Shown piece by piece: positions 35,469 to 51,800 of a stretch of 64,000 nucleotides of DNA. Source of the stretch: Ramlibacter sp. Leaf400. Lineage in GTDB: Bacteria > Pseudomonadota > Gammaproteobacteria > Burkholderiales > Burkholderiaceae_C. How positions within the stretch are numbered: position 1 is the first letter of the stretch; every line of letters begins with the position of its first letter. The translations under genes were made by a program, and so were the position numbers. The DNA is taken from positions 508,599-572,598 of the forward strand of contig NZ_LMQL01000010.1 of assembly GCF_001424545.1 (NCBI RefSeq). The letters are read 5' to 3'. Below the pieces are notes generated by a model. It saw only the letters and a list, made by a program, of their open reading frames with translations, was not told where the DNA came from and made no database searches.

Positions 35469-37400
35469 TCACCCCAGCGGAAGTTCCGCCCGCTGCGGCT
35501 TGCCGGTGCGCGTGAGCCACTGGGCCGCGAAGGGGACCGCGGCCAGCGGTTCGCCGAAGAGGCGCCCCTGCCCCTGCTGCCAGCCGTTCTTGCGCAGGAA
35601 CGCGAGCGCCGGGGAACTGCCCACGCCGGGGGCGATGCAGTCCAGGTTCAGCCGCCGCGCCAGGTCGCCCATGCCCAGCAGGATGGCCTGGGTGCGGGCG
35701 TCCTTCTCCAGCTGCTGCACGAAGGACGCATCGATCTTGATCTCCTCGCACTGGAACATGCGCAGGTGGGCCACCGACGTGACCGACCCGAACCGGTCCA
35801 GGGACAGGCGCACGCCCTTCTTGCGCAGCATCGCGATGGCCTTGGCGTCGGGCTCGGCCAGGCGGCTGTCGCCCCCGAGGTGCTGCAGTTCCAGCGTGAG
35901 CTGCTGCGGCTCCAGCCCGCTGGCGACGGCCGCGGACACCAGGTGGCCCAGCTCCACCAGCCGCAGGTTCGCCAGCGACGCCCCGATGCCGACGGGCACC
36001 GGGTGCAGGCCCGCCCCGCGCCAGTTGCGCACGCTCTGGCGCAGCCGGTCGAGCACCCACTCGACCAGCGCGACGTTCATCTCGGAGGCCCGCGCCAGGT
36101 CCATCAGCTCGTCGCCCTCCACCACGCGGCCCGACGCATGCTTCCAGCGCAGCACGCCCTGGGCCGCGCGCAGGCGCCCCGTGGCCAGCTCCACGCGCGG
36201 CTCGAAGAGCAGCTCGACCTCGTCGCGCCCGATCGCGCGGCGCAGCTCGGCGCTCAGGTCGAGCCGGTTCTGCGCCAGCTCGGTGAACCGCGGCGAGAAG
36301 AATTCGTAGCGGTGCGATCCGGCCTGCTTGGCATGGCGCAGCGCCAGCCCCGCGTTGCCGGCGAGCAGCTCCGGGTTGCCGCCGGAGGGGAACACGACCA
36401 CGCCGATGCTGCAGGTCACGAACAGCTCGGGCGAGTCGCGGCGCTGGTAGCTCACGGCCGCGTCGTCCAGCAGCTTGTTGATGAAGGCGGCGGCGCTGTG
36501 CGTGCCGTCGATGTGGGGAACGATCACCGCGAACTCGTCGCCATCCAGCCGGTACAGCGTCGGGTCGCCTTCTGCGGAACTGAGCTCGCCGCCCGCCTCG
36601 GTCTGCACGCAGGCGGCCAGGCGCTTGGCGATGCGCTTGAGCACGTTGTCGCCGCTGGCGCGGCCGAGCGCGTCGTTGACTCGGCCCAGCGCATCCACGC
36701 CCACCAGCAGCAGCGCGCCGGAGCGGCCCTCGGACTGGGCGGAAGCCAGCACCCGGGCCACGTCCTGGCGGAAGCGCTGCTTGTTGGGCAGGCCGGTCAG
36801 CGGATCGTGCTGCCGCAGGTAGTCGCGGTAGGCGCTGGCCGTCAGCGTGTTGCGCAGGCGCAGGGCCAGCTCGCTCGGGTCGACCGGCTTGGAGAGGAAG
36901 TCCATCGCGCCCATCGAGAGCGCCTTCAGCTTGACCTGCGGGTCGGTGCTGCTGGTCAGCACGATCACGGGCACGTGGCGCAGGACGGGGTCCGCGCCCA
37001 TGGCTTCCAGGATGTCCAGGCCGCTGACCCTGGGCATGCTCAGGTCCAGCAGCAGCACGCCGGGCGGCTGCGCGCGCATGGCATCGACCGCGAGCTCGGG
37101 CGCATCGGTGCTGGCGAAGTGGCGGTAGCCGGCCTCCAGCAGGAAGGCCTGCGTCATCTCGATGTTCAGGATCTCGTCGTCGACCATCATGATCAGCGAG
37201 TCCGGCAGGCCGGCCATCGAGCCGCCCTGCGGCCCCAGCGGGGCCGGCCGCGAATGGGCGCCGAACTCCTGCTGGGACAGCCTGTCGTCGCCCGGCGCGA
37301 ACATCGTGGGCACCGTCGCGAGGGCGTCGAGTTCCGACTCGCGGCATTCGCTGGAAGGGACCGTGCCCGGATCGTTCGACTGGGAAAATGGTTTGTTCAT
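35469..37400 (-). CDS. Response regulator with GGDEF and degenerate EAL domains
   Basis: This 643-residue protein has a receiver domain at about 68-185 (IMMVDDE, phosphoacceptor Asp in VLLLDLSMP, Lys in LSKPVD). A GGDEF domain follows (about 195-365) with the active-site loop as DGDEF inside YRLDGDEFAVIV, then an EAL domain (about 380-640). The EAL signature is replaced by QGV (AAQGVLRWKH), the DDFG metal motif by DRFG, and the later catalytic Glu by Pro (IAPGVG), so phosphodiesterase activity is very unlikely. It may bind c-di-GMP or act as a scaffold. It starts 10 bp after the hybrid kinase stop codon and is probably its partner. Confidence 0.92.
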   Translation of the reverse strand: MNKPFSQSNDPGTVPSSECRESELDALATVPTMFAPGDDRLSQQEFGAHSRPAPLGPQGGSMAGLPDSLIMMVDDEILNIEMTQAFLLEAGYRHFASTDAPELAVDAMRAQPPGVLLLDLSMPRVSGLDILEAMGADPVLRHVPVIVLTSSTDPQVKLKALSMGAMDFLSKPVDPSELALRLRNTLTASAYRDYLRQHDPLTGLPNKQRFRQDVARVLASAQSEGRSGALLLVGVDALGRVNDALGRASGDNVLKRIAKRLAACVQTEAGGELSSAEGDPTLYRLDGDEFAVIVPHIDGTHSAAAFINKLLDDAAVSYQRRDSPELFVTCSIGVVVFPSGGNPELLAGNAGLALRHAKQAGSHRYEFFSPRFTELAQNRLDLSAELRRAIGRDEVELLFEPRVELATGRLRAAQGVLRWKHASGRVVEGDELMDLARASEMNVALVEWVLDRLRQSVRNWRGAGLHPVPVGIGASLANLRLVELGHLVSAAVASGLEPQQLTLELQHLGGDSRLAEPDAKAIAMLRKKGVRLSLDRFGSVTSVAHLRMFQCEEIKIDASFVQQLEKDARTQAILLGMGDLARRLNLDCIAPGVGSSPALAFLRKNGWQQGQGRLFGEPLAAVPFAAQWLTRTGKPQRAELPLG

Positions 37401-37410
37401 GGGTACTTCT

Positions 37411-39881
<2,471 letters not shown>

Positions 39882-39885
<4 letters not shown>

Positions 39886-42800
39886 GCGAAACCTCGCAGG
39901 GGATCGGGCGGCGTGGGCGCGGCGCGGGGCAGCGCCTCGTCGTCGTCTTCGTCCTGGTCGTCGTCGGCGGACCGCGCCAGCACCGGCAGCGGGTCGAGCA
40001 GGCGCCAGGCCGGCAGCGCGGACAGGTAGCTGGCCACCAGCACGCCGCCGCGGATCAGCCAGAGGACGTAGATCAGCGAGACGCCCAGCGAGAGGCCGGC
40101 CACGGTGATGGTGGTGCTGCGGTCCAGGTCGAATTCCTCCTGCAGCTGCCGGCGCAGGCGGTTCAGTTCGTCCACGAAGGCCGCGGAGCGCAGCGCCTGC
40201 TGGAGCTGGTCGGCCGACACCCGCGTGAAGTCGCTTTCGAGGCCGGCGAAGCCCGTCACCAGGAAGTCGCCTGCGAAGTCGAGGTCGGCCAGGCCCAGCG
40301 GGCCGGGTTCGACCTGCACCAGCGGGGTCGTGCGGTCCACATCGCCCCCGCCCTGCAGCTGCGCCGGCGCGAAGCCCCGGATCGCGCCCAGCACGTTGGT
40401 GCCGGCCAGGGCGGCAGCGATGTCGCCGCCCTCGCCCGCCGCCGGCACGCGGCCCGGCGAGGCCACCGGATCGGCGGGCGCGACCGGCGACGGCGGTTGC
40501 ACCACCGGCGCGAGCGACGGCGGCTCCAGCACGGCGCCGGCGTTCGGCAGCGGGCCGACGGGCGCATCCACCGCACCCGTGCCGACCCGGATGCGCAGGG
40601 CGCCCGGGACACGGTCGCTCCCGCCACCGTCGGTGCCGCCGTCGTCGCGCACCGTCCAGGCCAGCTCACTGAAGCCGTCCAGGGCCCCGGCCGCGGAGAC
40701 GAACTGCATGCCGCGCAGATCGGCGAGCGTGTAGGTGCCACCGAGTCCGACCGCCGTGCGGCCATCGGCCAGCAGCACGGTGCCGGCTTCCGGTGGAGGC
40801 AGCGCGGTGATCGTCACGGCCAGCGTCTGGCTCGACTCGTCCAGGCCGCCGCCGGGGCCGTAGGCCAGCAGCCCCAGCCCCAGCGGCGTGGTGCCGCCCC
40901 CGGCCCCCGCCGCGACCTCCAGGGCCGCGCCATCCAGCCGCACCGGGGCATCGTTGACGGCCTGCACGGTGACGCCCGCGAAGGCGACGCCGGTGCTGAA
41001 GGCCGAACTGCCGCCGTTGACCCGCGTGTCCGCGCGCGTGCTGCCGGCGGTTCCGCCGCTCAGGTCCCAGGCCCGGAAGGCCAGGCCGCCCGCGTCGCCG
41101 CTCCAGTCGGCGTCGGGCACGAAACGCAGCCTCGCGGCGGCGGCCAGGAGCTCGGCGTCATGGGCCGCCACGCTGACGAAGGCCGACCAGCGGGCGCCGC
41201 CGTCGCGGCTGAACTCCCAGTGCCCGCCATTGCCCTGCGCCGCGATCACGGCGATGCCGGCGCGGCCGAGCGGGTCGGCGGCCTGGCCCGCGACCAGGTC
41301 GGCCACGCGCATGCCGGCGTTGTCCCTCGCGTCCTCGGCGAGGGACGGCAAGGCGTTGGCGCCAACCAGGGTGGGCGCCTGGTTGACGATGGTGATGGCC
41401 ATGCTCTCGCCCAGCGCCACCGCGGGGCCGGGGCCGTCGTCGCGGACCGAGAAGCTGAACTGCCCGGTCCCGCTGCTGACCGACGACGAGGCCAGGAACC
41501 GCAGGCCCCGCAGGTCGGCCAGCGTGTAGTTCGAGCCCGCGGCCACCGGGGTGCGGCCATCGGCGAGCACCAACGTCCCCAGCCCGGACGGCAGGCCGGT
41601 CACGGTGACCAGGATGGCCTGCGTCGCCTCGTCCGCGCCGCCGCCCACGCCGTAGCCCAGGCCGCCCAGGCCGAGCGACACCGCGCCGCTGCCTTCGACC
41701 ACGATGACCGGTGCCGGCGCCGCCGACGTGCGCACCGGGGCGTCGTTGACCGGGGTGACGGCCAGGTCGAGCGTGCTGCCGGCGCCGGTGCTGGTGGTGT
41801 AGGCCACCTGCGGCGCGGCGCCGTTCCAGTCGGCCAGCGGCGTGAAGGTGTACGCGCCGCTCGCGTGCAGGGTGAAGCTGCCGATGCCGGCCAGGGTGGC
41901 GGTGGTGCCGGCGGCGTAGGTCGTGCTGCCGATCCGGAAGCTCGCCACCTGGAGAAGGTCGTCGGCGTCGCTGTCGTTGGCGAGCACGTTGCCGGTGGCG
42001 GGGCTGTCTTCGGGAACGGCGGCGGTGTCGGCGGTGGCCACGGTGGCGTCATCCACCGCGGCGACGGTGAGGGCGAGCGTGCCCGTGGCACCGGTGCTGG
42101 TGGTGTAGCTGACCTGGGGGACCGCGCCGTTCCAGTTCGATGCCGGCGTGAACACGAAGTCGCCCGTCGCGGCCAGCGTGAACGCGCCGACCCCAGCGAG
42201 CGTCGCGGTGCTGCCCGCCGCGAACACCGTGCCGTTCACCTGGAAAGAGGCCACCGAGAGCACCGAATCCGCGTCCGTGTCGTTGGCCAGCACGTTGCCC
42301 GTGGCCGGGGTGTCCTCGTTCACGATCCCGGTGTCGGCCGCCACCACCGTGGGGTCCTCGACCGCCGTCACCGCGATGTCGAGCGTGCTGCTGGCGCCGG
42401 TCGTGGTGGTGTAGGTGACCTGGGGGAGCGTCCCGTTCCAGTGCGCCACCGGCGTGAAGCTGAAGTCGCCGTTCAGGCTGAGCGTGAAGCTGCCGACCCC
42501 GGCCAGGCTGGCCGTGGCGCCGGCGGCGTAGGTGGTGCCTGCGACCACGAAACTGGCCACCTGCAGTGGGGAGTCGACGTCGCTGTCGTTGGTGAGCACG
42601 TTGCCCGTGGCGGGGGCGTCCTCGGCCGTGGATACCGCGTCGGCAGCCACGACGGTCGCATCGTCGACCGCGTTGACCGTGACGGTCAGCGTGCTGGTCG
42701 CACCCGTTGACGTGGTGTACGTGAGCTGGGGAACGGTCCCGTTCCAGTCACCCGCGGGCGTGAAGGTGTAGCTGCCATCGGCCTGCAAGCTCAGGCTGCC

Positions 42801-45800
42801 CAGGCCGGCCAGGGTGGCCGTGGCCCCAGCGGCATACGCGGTGCCGCCGACGCTGAACCCCGTCACCTGCAGGACATTGTCGAAGTCGCTGTCATTGCCC
42901 AGCACGTTGCCAGTGGCGATCGTGTCCTCGTCCACGGTCAGGGTGTCCGCGGCGGTCACGGTGGCGTCGTCGACCGCCGTGACGGTGACGGCCAGCGTGC
43001 TCGTGGCACCGGTGCTGGTGGTGTAGCTGACGATGGGCAGGCTGCCGTTCCAGTGGGTCGCGGGCATGAACACGTAGTCGCCATTCACGCCCAGCGTGAA
43101 GCTGCCGACGCCGACGATCGTCGCGGTGCTGCCGGCCGCATGCACGGTTCCGTTCAATTCGAACGACGCCACGGAGAGCGCCGAGTCCGCGTCCGTGTCG
43201 TTGGCCAGGACGTTGCCGGTGGCCGGGGTGTCCTCGTTCACGAGCACCGTGTCGGCAGCCGCCGACGTGGGGTCCTCGACCGCCGTCACCGCGATGTCGA
43301 GCGTGCTGCTGGCGCCGGTGGTGGTGGTGTAGGTGACCTGGGGCAGCGTGCCGTTCCAGTGGGCCACCGGCGTGAAGCTGAAGTCGCCGCTGACGCCGAG
43401 CGTGAAGCTGCCGATGCCCGCGAGTGTCGCCGTGCCGCCCGCCGCGTAGACCGTGCCGTTCACCTGGAACGAGGCCACCGTCAGCACGGAGTCGACGTCC
43501 GTGTCGTTGGCCAGTACGTTGCCCACCGCCACCGTGTCCTCGTCGACGACCAGGGTGTCGGCCACCACGACGCTTGCGTCCTCGACGGAAGTGACCGAGA
43601 TGTCGAGGGTGCTGCTGATGCCGGTGCTGGTCGTGTAGCTGACCTGGGGGACCGTGCCGTTCCAGTGGCCGATCGGGGTGAAGCTGAAGGCGCCATCCAA
43701 TCCCAGCGTGAAGCTTCCGACCCCGGCCAGGCTCGCCGTCGCGCCAGCGGCATAGGTGGTGCCTGCGATGGTGAAGCTGGCCACCTGGAGGGCGCCATCG
43801 GCATCGCTGTCGTTGGTGAGTACGTTGCCAGTGGCGAGGCTGTCCTCGGTGACCGTCACCGCATCGGCCGTCACGAGGGTGGCGTCATCCACCGGATCGA
43901 CAGTGAGGGTCAGCGTGCTGCTGGCGCCGGTGGTCGTGGTGTACGTGACCTGCGGGACGGCGCCGTTCCAGTGGGCCGCGGGCGTGAAGACGTAATCGCC
44001 GTTGGCGCCCAGCGTGAAGCTGCCGACGCCGGCGAGCGCGACCGTGGTCCCGGCGGCATGAGTCGTTCCGCCGATGCTGAAGGTCGCCACTTGCAGAGGC
44101 GTATCGACGTCCGTGTCGTTGGCCAGCACGTTGCCGGTGGCGACCGTGTCCTCGTCCACGGCCGGTGCCTCGGGCGCGAGGACGCTGGCGTCGTCGACGG
44201 CGGTCACCGCGACACTCAACGTGCTGCTGGCGCCGGTCGTCGTCGTGTAGGTGATCGGCGCGAGCGTCCCGTTCCAGTCCGCCAGCGGCGTGAAGGTGTA
44301 GCTGCCGTCGGCACGCACCGTGAGGCCGCCGATCCCGGCGAGATTCGCCGTCGTCCCCGCCGCGTAGGCAGTGCCGCCGATGCTGAACCCCACCACCTGG
44401 AGCGCATCGTCCACATCGCTGTCGTTGGCCAGCACGTTGCCGGTGGCGACGTCGTCCTCGTCCACGGTCAGGGTGTCCGGGGCGACCCCGGTGGCGTCGT
44501 CCACCGGGGCGATGGTGAGGGCCAACGTGCTCGTTGAACCGGTGCTGGTGGCGTAGCTGACGACCGGCAGGCTGCCGTTCCAGTCCGCCACCGGCGTGAA
44601 CACGTAATCCCCGGTGGCGGCGAGCGAGAACGAGCCGATGCCCGCCAGCGCCACCGTGCTGCCCGCGGCATACACGGTTCCGTTCAACTCGAATGAAGCA
44701 ACCGACAGCGCCGAGTCCACGTCCGAGTCGTTGGCCAGCACGTTGCCCGTGGCCGACGTGTCCTCGTTCACGACCAGCGTGTCGGCCGCCAGGACGGTTC
44801 CGTCGTCGACGGCCGTCATCGAGACATCCAGCGTGCTGCTGGCGCCGGTGGTGGTCGTGTAGCTGACCTGGGGAAGCGTTCCGTTCCAGTGAGCGACCGG
44901 CGTGAAGCTGAAGTCACCGTTCAGGCTGAGCGTGAAGCTGCCGATGCCGGCCAGGCTGGCCGTGGCGCCGGCGGCATGGGTGGTGCCTCCGAGGGTGAAG
45001 CTGGCGACCTGCAGCGGGGAGTCGACGTCGCTGTCGTTGGCGAGCACGTTGCCCGGGGCGACGGTGTCTTCGTCGACGACCAGCGTGTCAGCCGCTGCGA
45101 CCGTCACGTCGTCGACGGGGGTGACCGAGATGTCGAGGGTGCTGCTGACGCCCGTGCTGGTCGTGTAGCTGACCTGCGGGACCGCACCGTTCCAATGGGG
45201 GATCGGCGCAAGGCTGAAGGCGCCGTCCGATCCCAGGGTGAAGCTGCCGACCCCGGCCAGGTTCGCCGTGGCGCCGGCGGCGTAGGTCGTGCCTCCGATG
45301 GTGAAGGCGACCACCTGGAGCGCGCCGTCGGCGTCGCTGTCGTTGGCGAGGACATTGCCGGTCGCGGCGGTGTCCTCGGACGTAGAGAACGTGTCGGCGG
45401 TGACGACGGTCGCATCGTCGACCGCGTCGACCGTCAAAGTCAGCGTGCTGCTGGCGCCTGTGTTCGTGATGTAGGTGACTTGGGGGACCGCGCCATTCCA
45501 ATGCGCGATGGGCGTGAACACGTAATCGCCGTTGGCGCCCAGGGTGAAGCTGCCGATGCCGGCGATCGCCACCGTGGAGCCGGCTGCATGGCCCGTCCCG
45601 CCGATGCTGAAGCTCGCCACTTGCAGCGGCGTGTCGACGTCGGTGTCGTTGGCCAGCACGTTGCCCGACGCGACCGTGTCCTCGTCCACGGCCGGTGCCT
45701 CGGGCGCGAGCACGCTCGCGTCGTCGATCGGCGCCACCGTGACGGTCAACGTGCCGGTCGCGCCGGTGGAAGTGGCGTACGTGAGCTGCGGAACGGTTCC

Positions 45801-48800
45801 GCTCCAGTCGCCCACCGGCGTGAAGGTGTAGCTGCCATCGGCCCGCAGGGTCAGGCTGCCGACCCCCGTCAGGTTGGCCGTCGCTCCGGCGGCGTAGGCA
45901 GTGCCGCCGACGCTGAACCCCGTGACCTGCAGCAGGTCGTCCGCATCGCTGTCGTTGGCGAGCACGTTGCCGGTGGCGACGGTGTCCTCGTTGGCGATGA
46001 GCGTGTCGGCCGCGGCGACCGTGGCGTCGTCGATGGCCGCCAGGGCGATGTCGAGCGTGCTGCTGGCGCCGGTGGTGGTCGTGTAGCTGACTTGCGCAAG
46101 CACTCCGTTCCAGTGGGCCACCGGCGTGAAAGTGAAGTCGCCGTTCACCCCCAGCGTGAAGCTGCCGATGCCTGCGAGCGCCGCGGTGCTGCCGGCGGCG
46201 TACGTGCTGCCGCTCACCTGGAAAGAGGCCACGCCCGGCGCCGAGTCGACGTCCGTGTCGTTGGCCAGGACGTTGCCGGTGGCCACCGTGTCTTCATCGA
46301 CGACCAGGGTGTCGGCCGTCGCCACCGTGGCGTCATCGACCGCAGCCACCGAAATGGCCAGCGTGCTGGTTGCGCCCGTGCTGGTCGTGTAGCTGACCTG
46401 CGGGACGCTGCCGCTCCAGTCCGCCAGCGGCGTGAAGGTGAAACCGCCATCCGCGCCCAGGGTGAAGCTGCCCACGCCCGCGATCGTGGCCGTGGCGCCG
46501 GCCGCGTACGTGGTGCCGCCGAGCTGGAAGCTGGCCACCTGCAGCGCGTCGTCGGCGTCGCTGTCGTTGGCCAGCACGTTGCCGGTCGCAGCGGTGTCCT
46601 CGTTGGTGGCGACCGCGTCCGCGGCGGCGACGGTCGCATCGTCGACCGCGTCGACCGTCAAAGTCAGCGTGCTGCTGGCGCCCGTGTTCGTGATGTAGGT
46701 GACTTGGGGGACCGCGCCATTCCAATGCGCGATGGGCGTGAAGACGTAATCGCCGCTGGCGCCAAGGGTGAAGCTGCCGATGCTGGCGATCGCCACCGTG
46801 GAGCCGGCCGCGTGGCTCGTCCCGCCGATGCTGAACGTCGCCACCTGCAGCGGCGTGTCGACGTCGACGTCGTTGGCCAGCACGTTCCCGGTGGCCGGCG
46901 TGTCCTCGGCCGTCGCGGCCGTTTCCGGGTTCACGAGCGTGGCGTCGTCCACCGCGCCCACGGTGAGGTCCAGCGTCCCGCCTGCGCCCGTGCTCGTGGT
47001 GTAGTCGACCTGGGGCGCCGACCCGTTCCAGTTCGCCGCCGGCGTGAAGGTGTAGTCGCCATTGGCCGCCAGCGTGAAGCTGCCGACGCTGGCCAGCGTC
47101 GCGGTCGCGCCGGCGGCGTACGAGGTCCCGCCGATGCTGAAGCCCGCCACCTGCAGCAGGTCATCGGCATCGGAATCGTTGGCCAGCACGTTGCCCGTGG
47201 CGGCGTTGTCCTCCGCGCTGCCACCGGTGTCGGCCGCCACCACCGTCGCATCGTCGACGGAGGCCACGGTCACGGTGACGGTGCCCGTGGTGGTGCCCCC
47301 CTGCCCGTCGACCAGCGTGTAGGTGAAGCTGGCCGTGCCATGGAAGTTGGCCGTCGGCGTGAAGACGATGCTGCCGCCGGACAGCGCGACGGAGCCGCCG
47401 CTGACCGCGCTGACGCCCGTGATCGACAGGACGCCGCCGTCGCTGTCCGAATCGTTGGCCAGCAGCACGCCCGGCAGCAGGGTCAGCGCCTGGTCCTCGC
47501 TGGTCGCGACCGCGTCGGCGCCGGCCACCGGCGCATCGTTCACCGCGGACAACTGGACGCTGACCGTGGCGGTCGTCGTGCCGCCCTCGCCGTCCTCCAC
47601 GGTGTAGCTGAACGTGGCCGTGCCGTTGAAGCCGGCGTCCGGCGTGAACACGATGCTGCCGCCGTCGAGCACGACCGTGCCGCCGGTCCCGGCAGTCACG
47701 CCGGTGAGGGCCAGCGTCTCGCCGTCGAACGCCCGGTCGTTGGCCAGCAGCACGGCGGGCGTGATCGTCAGCGGCTGGTCCTCGGTGGCCGCCAGCGTGT
47801 CGTCCACGGCCACCGGTGCGTCATCCACCGCGGCCAGGTTGATCGTCACGATGCCGGTGGACTGGCCGCCGTTGCCGTCCGAAACGGTGTAGCTGAAGCG
47901 GGCCGTGCCATTGAAGTGCGCGTCCGGTGTGAAGCTGATCGTGCCGCCCGAGAGCGTGACGCTGCCGCCGGCGATGGCCGTCACGCCGGTGATCGCGAGG
48001 CCCTGGCCCTCCGCGTCGCTGTCGTTCGAAAGCAGGTCGGCCGCCGCCACCGCCAAGGGCGTGTCCTCGGCGCCGGCCAGCATGTCGTCCATGGCCACCG
48101 GCGCATCGTTCACCGCGGCCACGGTCACCGTCACCTGCGCCGTGGCGGTGCCGCCGTTGCCGTCCGAAACGGTGTAGCTGAAGCTTGCGGTGCCGCTGAA
48201 GTCCACGTCGGGCGTGAACACCACGTTGCCGCCGACGATGTTGACCTGCCCGCCGACGCCGTCGGCGACGGACAAAATCTGCAGGACGTCGCCCTCGACG
48301 TCGCTGTCGTTGGCCAGCAGCGCGCCGGGCGTGAACACGAGCGGCGCGTCCTCGCTCGTCGCGGCCGTCTCGCCGACCACCACGGGGGCGTCGTTCACTG
48401 GCGCGACGACGAGGGTCACGCCGGCGCTGGATAAGCCGCCCCGCCCGTCCGACACCGTGTAGGTGAAGCCCGCCGTGCCGGCGTGCTCCGGGTCGGGCGT
48501 GAAGACGATGGTGGTGCCCGACAGGGACACCACGCCGCCGTAGGCATTGGCGACGCCGGTGATCGCCAGCGTGTCGTTCTCCGTGTCGTCGTCGTTGGCC
48601 AGCAGCGTGGCCGTGTCGATGGCGAGCGGCGTGTCTTCCGTGGCCGCCAGCACGTCGGCATGCCCCAGCGGGGCATCGTTCACCGGCGCCAGGCTCACCA
48701 GCACCGTGCCCGTGGACGTGCCGCCCTGGCCGTCGCTCACCGTGTAGTGGAAGCTGGCCGTGCCGTCGAAGTCGGCGTCGGGCGTGAACACGATGTTCGC

Positions 48801-51800
48801 GCCGGAGAACGCCACCGTGCCGCCGGTGCCGTTGGCGAGGCCCACGATGCCCAGGGTGTCGAGGTCCAGGTCGCCGTCGTTGCCCAGCAGCATCGCCGGC
48901 GTGATCACCACCAGCTGGTCTTCGGTGCCGGTGACCGTGTCGTCCTGCGCCACCGGCGCGTCGTTGGCTGGCGCCACCACCACCGTGACGGTGCCGGTGG
49001 CCGTGCCGCCGTTGCCGTCGGACACGGTGTAGCGGAAGCTGGCCGACCCGTTGAAGTCGGCGTCGGGGGTGAAGACGATGCTGCCGCCGACGATCTGCAC
49101 CGCCCCGCCCGCCAGCGCCGTGACGCCGGTGATCGACAGGGTGTCGCCCTCGGCGTCGGTGTCGTTCCCCAGCAGCGCGGCCGGCGTGAAGGTGAGCGGC
49201 GCGTCCTCGCCCGTCGTGAAGGTGTCGGCAGTCGGCACCGGTGCGTCGTTCACCGGCGCCAGGTTCACGGTCACGACGCCGGTCGCGGTGCCGCCCTTGC
49301 CGTCGGACACCGTGTAGCTGAAGGTGGCGGGACCGTTGTGGTTCACCGCCGGGGTGAAGACGATGGTGGTGCCCGACAGCGACAGCGTGCCACCCGAGCC
49401 GTTGGCCACGCCGGTGACGGCCAGGGCATCGCCGTCCAGGTCGCCGTCGTTGGCGACCAGCTGGGAGGCATCCAGGCTCAGCGGCTGGTCTTCGGTGCCC
49501 GCGAAGGCGTCGGCCGCCGCCGCGGGCGCGTCGTTCACCGCCGCCAGCACCACGGTGACCGTGCCCGTCGTGGTGCCACCGCGGCCGTCGGACACGGTGT
49601 AGTCGAAGCTGGCCGGGCCGGTGGCGTGCGCCGTGGGCGTGAAGACGACGTTGCCGCCGACGAGGGCGACGGTGCCGCCGCTGCGGCTGGCGACGCCCGT
49701 GATCGTCAGCGCATCGCCCTCGGCGTCGCTGTCGTTGCCCAGGAGCGCCGCCGGCGCGAGGACGAGGACCTGGTCCTCGGTGCCCGCGACGGTGTCGGCG
49801 CCGATCTCCGGCGCGTCGTTCACCGGCGCCACGTTGACCGTGACCGTTCCCAGGACGGAGCCGCCGCGCCCGTCGCTCACCGTGTAGTTGAAGCGGGCGG
49901 CGCCGTTGAAGTCGGCGTCGGGCGTGAAGGTGATGGTGCCGCCCGAGAGGCTGACCGTGCCGCCCAGGATCGCGGAGACGCCGGTGATGGACAGCGTGTC
50001 GAACAGGTCCGGGTCCGAGTCGTTCGCCAGCAGCGTGGCGGCGGCGATGGTGCGCGGCGTGTCCTCGGTGGCCGCGACGGTGTCGGCTCCCGCGGTGGGC
50101 GCCTGGTTCAGCAGGACCACGTTGACGTGCACCGTCGCGGTCGCGAAGCCGCCGCGGCCGTCGCTCACGGTGTAGTCGAAGCTGGCCGGCCCCGTGTAGA
50201 GGACGTCGGCCAGGAAGAGCACCGTGTTGCCGAGCAGGGTCACCGTGGCGTGGGAGGCGGCGCTGACCGAGGTGACGGTGAGGGTATCGCCCTCCAGGTC
50301 GAAATCGTTGGCCAGCAGGGCGGCCGTGTCGATGGCCAGCGTGAGCGGGCCGGCGGTGAGGCTGTCGTCGTTGGCCACTGGCGCGTCGTTGGCGGGCGCC
50401 ACCGTGACGTTCACCGTGCCGGTGGTCTGGGCGCCGCTGGGGTCGCGGACGGTGTAGCTGAAGGTCGCCGTGCCGTTGAAGTCGGCGTCGGGCGTGAACA
50501 CGATGTTGCCGCCCGAGAGTGCCACGCTCCCGCCGGTTCCGCTGGTGACGCCGGTGAGCGTCAGCGCATCGCCGTCGATGTCGGTGTCGTTGGCCAGCAG
50601 CGTGCCGGGGGCGATCACCAGGGGCTGGTCCTCGGTGGCGTTGACGGCATCGGTGTTGGTCACCGGCGGGTCGTTGACGGGGTTGACCGTGATCTGCACG
50701 GTCTGCACCAGCGTGTCGGTCGCGCCGCCGCCGTCGTCCCGGACGTGGAAGCCGAAACTGGCCGTGCCGACCGCGTTGCCCGCGGTGACGAAGCGCATGC
50801 CGCGCAGTTCCTGCAGCGTGTAGCTGCCCAGGGCCACGTCGGTGCCGTCGGCCAGCGTGATCCGGCCGAAGCCCACCGGCGGCAGCGCGGTCAGCGTGAA
50901 GGCCAGGCCCTGCCCCGCCTCGTCGGCGCCGCCGCCGGGGCCGTAGCTCACCGCGCCCAGGCCCAGCGAGCTGCTGCCGCTGTCCTCGGCGACGGCCAGG
51001 TCGGTGACGACGCCCCCCACCGGCGCGTCGTTCACCGGCACGACGGTGACGCTGGCGGTGGCGGTCGCCGTGCTGAAGGCGGTGCTGCCCCCGGCGATGC
51101 GCGAATCGCCCAGGCCGCCCGCGCTGCCCGAGGTGCCGTCCCAGGCCGCGAACCCCAGGGTGGCCGTGCCGTTCCAGTCCGTGGCGGGCACGAAGCGCAC
51201 GCGGGTCAGCGCGTCGGCCAGCAGCAGCCGCGCGCTGCCGGCGGACGGGCTGCCGAAGGCGGTCCAGATGGTGCCGCCGTCCGTGGTGTACTGCCAGCTG
51301 CCCTGGCTGTTGCCCACGGCGCCCACGGCGATGCCGCGCGTGCCGGTGGGATCGCTCACCTGCCCCGCGACCAGGTCGGCCACCAGCGTGCCGGGGCCCG
51401 CGGTGTCCTCCAGGACGGGCGCCAGCGGGTTGGCGCCGGCGAGCACCGGGGCCCGGTTGGTGACCGTGAGCCTGAGCGTGTGGCTCGACCGGTCGGTGCC
51501 GCCGTTGTCGGTGCCGCCGCTGTCCTGCACGTCGTAACCCACGGTTGCCACGCCCGGCGTGGCGCCGGGGCCGGAGCGAAAGACCATGCCCTGGAATTGC
51601 GCCAGCGTGTAGGCGGTGCCCAGGCTCACCGGCGTAACGCCGTCGGCCAGCAGGATCTCGACCCGGCTCGGGAGGGTGGTGAATCGGAACGTGAGCGTCT
51701 GGCCGGCTTCGTCGGTGGCGGTGGCCGGGCCGGGCGCGAAGCTGCCGGCCACCAGCATCGTCACGGGGGCGGCGCCCTCCTCGACCGTTCCTCCTGCGGT

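Noticed and set aside
41755..50690. Regularly spaced repeats that could suggest a CRISPR array
   Set aside because: Repeats are 285-306 bp, continuous and in frame, encoding tandem protein domains; no short repeat-spacer structure and no cas genes.
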